Origin: Brucella oryzae
Lineage (GTDB): Bacteria; Pseudomonadota; Alphaproteobacteria; Rhizobiales; Rhizobiaceae
Direction of reading: 5' to 3'
Assembly: GCA_012103035.1 (NCBI GenBank)
Contig: JAAVLL010000005.1
Location: 84,432 to 148,431, forward strand
Length of the DNA stretch: 64,000 nt
The translations under genes were made by a program, and so were the position numbers. The stretch's first letter is position 1, and each line of letters starts with the position of its first letter. Shown here piece after piece: positions 58,078 to 64,000 of this stretch. The notes below the pieces were generated by a model that did no database searches, was not told the origin of the DNA, and saw only the letters and a program-made list of their open reading frames with translations.

Positions 58078-58725
58078 ATGCCCAATGCGGCGCTGGTATA
58101 TCCCGATACGAAGCTCTTTATTGATGGCGAATGGCGTGAGGGTCGCGAATGCCGGACTATTCCGGTTATTGATCCGGCGACCGAGGAGACGATCGGCTCG
58201 GTTGCACATACCGCGCGCCGGATCTCGACGCCGCGCTGGCCGCCGCCGATCGCGGCTTCAAACTCTGAAGCTCAACCTCGGCGTTTGATCGGTCTAAGCT
58301 GATGTGCAAGGCCGCCGGCTTGCTGCGAGAGCGCGGAGATCGCATCGCCTGGCTCCTGACGCGCGAGCAAGGCAAACCTTTGGCAGAGGCCAAGGGCGAA
58401 GTGATGGCGGCGCCGACATCATCGATTGGTTCGCTGAGGAGGCGCGCCGCACTTGCGGCCAGGTGATTCCGGCGCGCGCGCGAAGAGCCATGCAGATGAC
58501 GCTCAAAGCTGCCGGTCGGTCCGGTGGCCGCGTTCACGCCCTGGAACTTCCCGTCAATCAAACAGTGCGCAAGCTCTCCGCGGCGCTCGCCGCCGGCTGC
58601 TCGATCATCGAAGGCGCCGGCACCGCCGCCGGCGGCGCCTGCCAGCTCCTTGGCGCCTTCGTCGATGCCGGCGTGACCGCCGGGGTCGTCACTCTGGTCT
58701 CTGGCGCGCCGGGGAGATCTCCGAG
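58078..58725 (+). pseudogene. Aldehyde dehydrogenase (succinate-semialdehyde type), truncated by a MITE
   Basis: N-terminal 215 or so residues: MPNAALVYPDTKLFIDGEWR, VIDPATEETIGSVAH, after shifts LMCKAAGLLRERGDRIAWLL, TREQGKPLAEAKGEV, TPWNFPVNQTVRKLSAALAA and VTLVSGAPGEISE. The MITE-like element begins directly after GEISE, so the catalytic Cys and Glu segments are missing. It cannot be active. A related region SIIEGAGTAAGGACQLL is also unlike the family's usual KAPEETP. Confidence 0.75.
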
Positions 58726-58913
58726 TGTGAAAATGCGCCGGCCAGTGACCCCGCGTCGAGCAGGATTTGTCGTGCTGATTTCATTGCGAAGATGAGTGTT
58801 GTCCTAGGGATCTCAGAAGGCACGATTGTGACCCTGCAGATCTCACAAAGAGCAGCTGTATCAAACTCTTGAATGTTCCAGTACCTAGGGTCACTGGCCG
58901 GCGCATTTTCGCA
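58726..58913. repeat. MITE-like element, copy 2 (188 bp)
   Basis: Ends tgtgaaaatgcgccggccag (58726-58745) and, read back from 58913, tgcgaaaatgcgccggccag. About 70% similar inside to 56639-56828, but with a different terminal sequence at both ends. It truncates the aldehyde dehydrogenase and stops 10 bp from the end of the GntR gene. No target duplication seen. Confidence 0.65.
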
Positions 58914-58922
58914 GCCGATCGC

Positions 58923-59753
58923 CTAATCAGATTCACGCGCTCGAAGGCGCACTGAGTCAGTCGGTCTGGTCGGCATCGAGGTATCGTCCCTCGGTTCATT
59001 ACGCTTCGGCACCTTGGGGTCGATTGCACTATTGGTAGTTTGTTCCGGCGCCGCGTGGAGAGTCTGCCATGTGGCCAGGGCTCGGGACAAGTGTCGGTCC
59101 ATCATTCCCACTGCCAAATCGGTTCGACGAGCCTCAATGGCTTCAAGTATCTCACAATGATCGTCGTAAGCTTGCGTGCCCGTGAGTAATCTGAAAAGTA
59201 TATTATGCGACGCTGTTTTGAGAATTCATAAAATAATTTCACCGTGCGAAGCAGTACTCTATTCTGTGTTGAAGCGACGATTCCAAGATGGAACGCTTCA
59301 TCCTCAGCCTCAATTGTCTTTTGCTATCAATTGCAAGCTTCGTTTTGTAGAGGATTTCCCTCAGCCGATCTACGTCCTGATCCCGCCTTCTATCGCAGGA
59401 AATCCGTACGCCCTGCAGCTCCAGAATACTTCGCACTTCAAACACGTCCTTAGTCTCTTCAGGCTGAAACGGCAGGCCAGAAGACGCACGAAGAACGAGG
59501 GCCTCGATGCTACTTTCCTCAGAATTTCTAAGATAGATCCCAGAGTTAGGCCTTCGCTCAATCACACGCATCGACTCGAGAGCGGCCAAAGCCTCGCGAA
59601 CCGCCCGCGACTGACATTGAACCTGTCGGCAAAGTCACGTTCCGACGGCAATCGTTCGTTCGGCTCATAGCGACGCTCATCAATGAATGAGAGTATTTTC
59701 CCTACAACGTTCGGGACACCGGCAATCCTATCGCTTTCCGTCTTCTCAAGCAT
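58923..59753 (-). CDS. GntR-family (FadR subfamily) transcriptional regulator (frameshifted)
   Basis: About 276 residues. The N-terminal winged helix reads VVGKILSFIDERRYEPNERL, PSERDFADRFNVSRG and, after a shift near 59595, AALESMRVIERRPNSGIYLR. The FCD ligand-binding domain has DVFEVRSILELQGVRI, then after shifts FHLGIVASTQNRVLLRTVKL and HCEILEAIEARRTDLAVGMM with the His ligands of the metal/acid site. It is convergent with the catabolic genes and probably controls them or the glc genes in response to an organic acid. Confidence 0.8.
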
Positions 59754-60199
59754 TTTTCGGTCTTTTTCCAGCCGTCAGTCCATCCCAACCAGGTCCATCC
59801 CGATACGGAAGGGTCATAAATCATACGCGTTGCTTGGCAGCTCGAACCCAAAGTACCAGTGAAACCCTAGCCGGTCTACCAAATTGGTTAATCCGGCTCC
59901 GCGCTGAAGCTGCCATATGCCCGATGGTTAAGCCACCCGTTCATTAAACTCCCCACGGCATGCCTTGCGCGTAGAGATGGCCAAGCGCGGCGCCCGGCCA
60001 ACACCAAGCCGATGGCCTAGCCGTAAACGCCGTCCGCCGTTCAGGGCCTTCCTCTATCGCCACCGCACCCTCGAGACGCAGGTCGAAACTACCTTGCTCT
60101 CGTCAAACTCATTTCAGCTAAAATCTAGATGCAATTCATGGGTCGGTGACCTATAAATGCCCCGGAACGCTCGGAGAGCGTTCAGGTAGGAGCCCGACC
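59754..60199. other. Intergenic region upstream of EthD gene
   Basis: Contains the GntR promoter on its left and, at 60085-60152, one copy of a short repeat (ctaccttgctctcgtcaaac, then ttcagctaaaatct) that recurs at 60626-60690 after the EthD gene. No gene supported. The Shine-Dalgarno of the EthD gene (caggtaggagc) closes it. Confidence 0.5.
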
Positions 60200-60511
60200 A
60201 TGATCAAGATGAGCGTCTACTATCCGGCCCATGGCGGCTCGAAGTTCGACCACGATTACTACTGTGCCAGCCACCTGCCACTGATCAGAGAACGAATGGG
60301 CGATGCCTGCCTGCGCTACGAGATCGAGAAGGGCCTAACGGGCCGCGAACCTGGAAGCGCGCCGGAGTTCGTCGCAGCGTGCCACATCTACTCACCGAGC
60401 CTGGGGACATTCCGGGAGGCGTTCGGACACCGCGCGGAGATCGTCGCGGACGTCGCCAACTATACGGACATCGCACCCATCGTGCAGATCAGCGAAATCG
60501 TTGGAGCGTAA
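60200..60511 (+). CDS. EthD-family protein
   Basis: 103 residues, intact. MIKMSVYYPAHGGSKFDHDY, then YCASHLPLIRERMGDACLRY and FVAACHIYSPSLGTFREAFG, ending DIAPIVQISEIVGA. This is the small dimeric ferredoxin-like EthD fold (about 100 residues), found in ether-degradation and many other catabolic operons. The conserved Asp-x-Tyr-x(5)-His of the family is seen as DHDYYCASHLPL. A clear Shine-Dalgarno precedes it. It stands alone between two direct repeats. Substrate unknown. Confidence 0.82.
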   Translation: MIKMSVYYPAHGGSKFDHDYYCASHLPLIRERMGDACLRYEIEKGLTGREPGSAPEFVAACHIYSPSLGTFREAFGHRAEIVADVANYTDIAPIVQISEIVGA

Positions 60512-61043
60512 GGGCTTCGGTGCGTCAGGCTTGGCCGTTGTCCGGGATCGGCGTCGTGCTCGCCATGACCAGCTAACCGGTGCCGAACAGGTCCACGATC
60601 AGGAACGTGTCATTGCCATTCATGCGACAACTACTTTGCTCTCGTCAAGCGCGCTTCAGCCAAAATCTGGATGCGCTCTATGAACCGGTGAAGTAGACCG
60701 GCGCTGGCGAACGGTTCCAGAAAGCACCCGAAGCCTGCATCATTAACTCCATCTATCTTCGAAGTAGGGGTCAAAGTTCGGTCGTGCGGATACCCGCCGG
60801 GACCAGCGCCGCGTCGATCATTGCCATGACCATGTTCTGCGGGGCCTTGCCGATGTCGATGACATGTCGGCGGTGTCTATAGTGAGGGTGAACATGCGTC
60901 TCTCTCTCACCTGCGAAGAGTAGAGCGAAGGTGCAGCCCGCTCACCGACTTGAGGCCAGCCTGCCGCAAAGTTCATCGGCAAAACCCGCTTCCAAGCACA
61001 TTCCGCACGCAAAAGCCGTTTCACGCTTTTGCTTGGAAATGGG
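60512..61043. other. Intergenic region with a repeat and a gene remnant
   Basis: 60626-60690 is the second copy of the short repeat flanking the EthD gene. On the minus strand around 60870-60780 the residues HVIDIGKAPQNMVMAMIDAA and LVPAGIRTTEL suggest the end of an unidentified gene. No complete frame. Confidence 0.4.
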
Positions 61044-61472
61044 TTAGCCCTTGTCCGCGGCCAGGCCTACCTGTTCGACAGCGTGCGCCGCGCAGATTTC
61101 GTCGTTGTCCGATGTATCGCCGGAGATTCCGACAGCACCGAGGGTTTCGCCCGCTTCCCGCGTATCAGGACACCACCGGGAACCGGCACGATCTTCCCGC
61201 CGGAAACGCCGGACAGGGCTTGGACAAAATGAACACGCTCGGCGGCGGCCGCGTTCAGCCAGCGGGAGCCCGAGCCGACCGCCAGCGCGCCATAGGCTTT
61301 GCCAAAGGCGATCTCGAAGCGGAGCATGGAAGAACCATCCTGCTTCTGGAATGCGATGAGGTGGCCGCCTGCATCGAGCACCGCGACCGAGAGCGGCTTC
61401 AGGTTGAGCTCCGCCCCGATCCAGCGCGGATTCGATGATGCGATTGGCGACATTCAACGTGATGGTATTCAT
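61044..61472 (-). CDS. glcG: GlcG/HbpS-type heme-binding family protein
   Basis: About 143 residues. MNTITLNVANRIIESALDRG, then (in the adjacent frame) AELNLKPLSVAVLDAGGHLI, FQKQDGSSMLRFEIAFGKAY, SGVSGGKIVPVPGGVLIR and ETLGAVGISGDTSDNDEICA, HAVEQVGL. The two frames exchange twice, so indels compensate and the literal frame is misleading in the middle. GlcG/HbpS proteins accompany glycolate or glyoxylate genes. Here it lies just downstream of glcB in the same direction. Confidence 0.82.
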   Translation of the reverse strand: MNTITLNVANRIIESALDRGGAQPEAALGRGARCRRPPHRIPEAGWFFHAPLRDRLWQSLWRAGGRLGLPLAERGRRRACSFCPSPVRRFRREDRAGSRWCPDTREAGETLGAVGISGDTSDNDEICAAHAVEQVGLAADKG

Positions 61473-61517
61473 TGTTTTATCCCGTTCCGAGAACGTTCTC
61501 GCCTGCCCCACTGGCCT

Positions 61518-63650
61518 TCAGCTCAACCGGCGGGCGTGCAGAACCGGCTCGGTATAGCCGTTCGGCTGGGCGCGGCCCTGCAGCACCAGATCACACGCGG
61601 CCTGGAAGGCGATCGAATTCTCGAAATCCGGGGCCATCGGCCGATAAAGCGGGTCGCCCTCGTTCTGCCGGTCGACGACCGCCGCCATGCGCTTCATCGT
61701 CTCCATCACCTGATCGCGCGTACAAACGCCATGATGCAGCCAATTGGCGATGTGCTGCGAGGAGATGCGCAGCGTGGCGCGATCCTCCATCAGGCCGACA
61801 TCGTTGATGTCCGGCACTTTCGAGCAGCCGACACCCTGGTCGATCCAGCGCACGACATAACCCAGGATGCCCTGGGCGTTGTTGTCGAGTTCCTTCTGGA
61901 TCTCTTCGGGCGTCCAGTTCGGCCGCAGGGCGACGGGGATCGACAGGATGTCGTCGAGCTTGGCCTTCGGGCGGTTTTGAAACCTTCCTGCACGGCGTGC
62001 ACATCGACCTTGTGGTAGTGCGTCGCATGCAGCGTCGCGGCTGTCGGCGACGGCGCAGGCGGTGTTGGCGCCGGCCTTCGGTGAGCGATCTTCTCAACCA
62101 GCATCGCCGCCATCAGGTCGGGCATCGCCCACATGCCCTTGCCGATCTGGGCATGACCGGCAAGCCCGCACTCCAGGCCGGTGTCGACATTCCACGCTTC
62201 ATAGGCGGAAATCCACGCCGCCTGCTTCATGTCGCCCTTGCGGATCATCGGGCCGGCTTCCATCGAGGTGTGGATCTCGTCGCCGGTGCGGTCGAGGAAG
62301 CCGGTGTTGATGAAGACGACGCGTTCGCGGGCTGCACGGATGCATTCCTTGAGGTTGACCGTGGTGCGGCGTTCCTCATCCATGATGCCCATCTTCAGCG
62401 TGTTGGGCTGCATGCCGAGCGCCTGTTCGACGCGGCCGAAAAGCTCGACAGCGAACGACACCTCCTCCGGCCCGTGCATCTTCGGCTTGACGATATAGAC
62501 CGAGCCTGTCCGCGAATTGGCGCGGCGGCCATTAGGGCCGACATCGTGCAGCGCGATCAGGCTGGTGATCATCGCGTCCATGATGCCTTCCGGAACCTCA
62601 TTGCCGTCGCGGTCGAGGATCGCCGGGTTGGTCATCAGGTGGCCGACATTGCGCACCAGCATCAGCGAGCGGCCGGGCAGAGTCAGTTTGCTTCCGTCGG
62701 GTGCCGTATAGTCGCGGTCAGGATTGAGCTTGCGCGTGAACGTCTTGCCGCTCTTCGAGACCTCTTCCTCTAAATCGCCCTTCATCAGGCCGAGCCAGTT
62801 GCGGTAGACGGCGACCTTATCCTCGGCGTCGACCGCGGCGACCGAGTCCTCGCAGTCCTGGATGGTGGTAATGGCCGATTCCAGAATAACGTCTGAAATT
62901 CCAGCCTCGTCTTGGCTTCCGATGACGTGTTGATCATCAAGGATGATTTCGATGTGAAGGCCGTTTCTCGATAAGAGCAACGAAGACGGATTGTCGACGT
63001 CACCTAGGTACCCGCGAATTGTGAGGGATCGCGCAACCCACCCTCCGAGGAGCCCGTCATCAGTCGAAACTGACCATCTTTAATTTGAGAACTGGTCATG
63101 TTTGACCAGCTGTCTGTCTTCAACGGCACGCTGTCATCTAAGAATGCTCGCGCCCACGCGATGACTTTCTCGCCGCGCTTGGGATTGTAGCCATTGCCCT
63201 TTTCGGCGCCGTCGGTCTCGGGAATGGCATCGGTGCCGTAGAGTGCATCATAGAGCGAACCCCAGCGCGCGTTGGCGGCATTCAGCGCATAACGGGCATT
63301 CATCACCGGCACGACGAGTTGCGGACCGGCGACGGTGGCGATCTCCGGATCGACGTTTTCGGTGGTGACCTTGAAATCCGGACCTTCGTCCAGCAGGTAG
63401 CCGATCTCGAGGAAAGCCTTGTAGGCCGCCATGTCGGACGGCGCGCCATTTTCGCGATGCCAGGCGTCGATCTTCTCCTGAATCTCGTCGCGCTTTTCGA
63501 GCAGCGCCCGGTTCTTCAGCGAGGTCGCGAACGATCTTGGCAAGCCGGCAAACCTGCGAGCGATGCCGGTGCCCGGCATCGCGCGCTTTTGACGAAATCG
63601 TAGAGCCCGCGATCGACCTGCAACCCGCCGACTTCGATTCGATTTGCCAT
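61518..63650 (-). CDS. glcB: Malate synthase G (frameshifted)
   Basis: About 711 residues, close to the 723 of the family. N-terminus [60 protein letters not shown] and [38 protein letters not shown] with the catalytic Arg region following in [76 protein letters not shown] with the reactive Cys. Breaks near 63570, 63003, 62075 and 61860. It condenses acetyl-CoA and glyoxylate to malate. Confidence 0.92.
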
Positions 63651-63659
63651 GTCCAAAGC

Positions 63660-64000
63660 TCCGTTATGGCGCCCCCACAGGCGCGTATCGTTTCGCGGGT
63701 TCGGTGCATAGAAAACCCTTCCACTTCCAGCTCTGCGCTGACGGAAAGGTTCGTGACGCCGGTCTGAACCCTGATGAATCGGTTTGCGGTATCAATCTCG
63801 CGAACATCCCGCACCACGCTATCGGCCGTCGGAAGTGCGCCGCCTGCCAACGATGTCTCCCACCGCGCGGGATAACCGGAACCCGCAGATTGTGGCAAAT
63901 TCTCATCGCCGCCGCTACCTCCTCGGTGGTGCGAGGCAGAACCACGGCGAGCAGCGGACATCGGTACGCCGTCAAACGCGTCGCATTCATATGCCTGGGT
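63660..64000 (-). pseudogene. glcD: Glycolate oxidase GlcD, fragment (runs off window)
   Basis: Reading into the window on the minus strand: NATRLTAYRCPLLAVVLPRT, TEEVAAAMRICHNLRVPVIP, then after a shift SLAGGALPTADSVV and IDTANRFIRVQTGVTNLSVS. This is the FAD-binding N-terminal part of the glycolate oxidase subunit. After EGF the similarity stops, and the glcB start codon follows within about 60 bp, so the remaining two-thirds of GlcD is missing. The gene's start is outside the window. Confidence 0.72.

Noticed and set aside
61997..62773. 258-residue plus-strand frame opposite glcB
   Set aside because: Antisense of conserved malate synthase codons.
1..64000. tRNA, rRNA or prophage genes
   Set aside because: No cloverleaf, rRNA segment or phage structural gene could be recognised on either strand.

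Overview
The window is alphaproteobacterial, most likely Hyphomicrobiales (Rhizobium/Agrobacterium/Brucella relatives). The evidence is a RepC-type replication initiator, a Ti-plasmid-type TraA relaxase ending in a BID domain with traC/traD-like neighbours, DUF736 and ArdC genes, a GTTC-N7-GTTC LexA box, and a DUF1403-scpB pair. It contains a complete conjugative plasmid backbone bracketed by two directly repeated copies of one IS6-family insertion sequence (1-785, cut by the window edge, and 53114-54001). Beyond the second copy lies a replicon-maintenance and catabolic region (DUF1403, scpB, a MaoC-like dehydratase, a broken aldehyde dehydrogenase, a GntR regulator, EthD, glcG, glcB, glcD). 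I infer an IS6-mediated cointegrate, or a circular element cut at the IS.

Layout. 0.8-11 kb: a ligD fragment cut by the IS, a ParB-like leading-region protein, a secreted nuclease, two DUF736 genes, ArdC and the RepC initiator, interspersed with long structured repeats. 11.4-15.3 kb: res site and serine resolvase, coupling protein, traD, traC and a predicted oriT. 15.3-19 kb: the relaxase-helicase-BID protein. 19-40 kb: an I-type (Dot/Icm, type IVB) mating-pair formation system: dotD-dotC-dotB, then on the minus strand dotF-dotE-dotP-dotO-accessory genes-traW-like-icmV-dotA, then on the plus strand a DsbC-like protein-dotI-dotH-dotG-icmT. An SOS-controlled Y-family polymerase and small genes sit between dotB and dotA. 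40-42 kb: parA and a ribbon-helix-helix partner. 42.2-44.5 kb: an IS66-family element with a perfect 8-bp target duplication. 44.7-52.9 kb: an orphan DNA methyltransferase, small plasmid genes, a RelE/HigA pair, a VbhA/VbhT-type Fic-BID toxin-antitoxin pair, an M41-like membrane peptidase and an L,D-transpeptidase.

Main signal. At least four families of long repeats (here R1, R2, R3 and D) lie in front of, or between, the leading-region genes. Within each family the paired arms differ in sequence between copies but remain complementary, so base pairing is conserved while sequence is not. The predicted nic is on the minus strand, so the transferred strand would enter through this region, and all three R1-led genes (ParB-like, ArdC, methyltransferase) use that strand as template. 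This is the arrangement expected of single-strand promoters (F-plasmid Frpo) or priming sites that express anti-defence genes on entry.

Caveat. Almost every long gene, including core transfer genes and one IS copy, carries 1-2 bp frameshifts that can be read through by eye. In places two or three compensate each other. This looks like consensus indel error more than decay, so frameshifted genes are given as one CDS where the parts fit a single protein.
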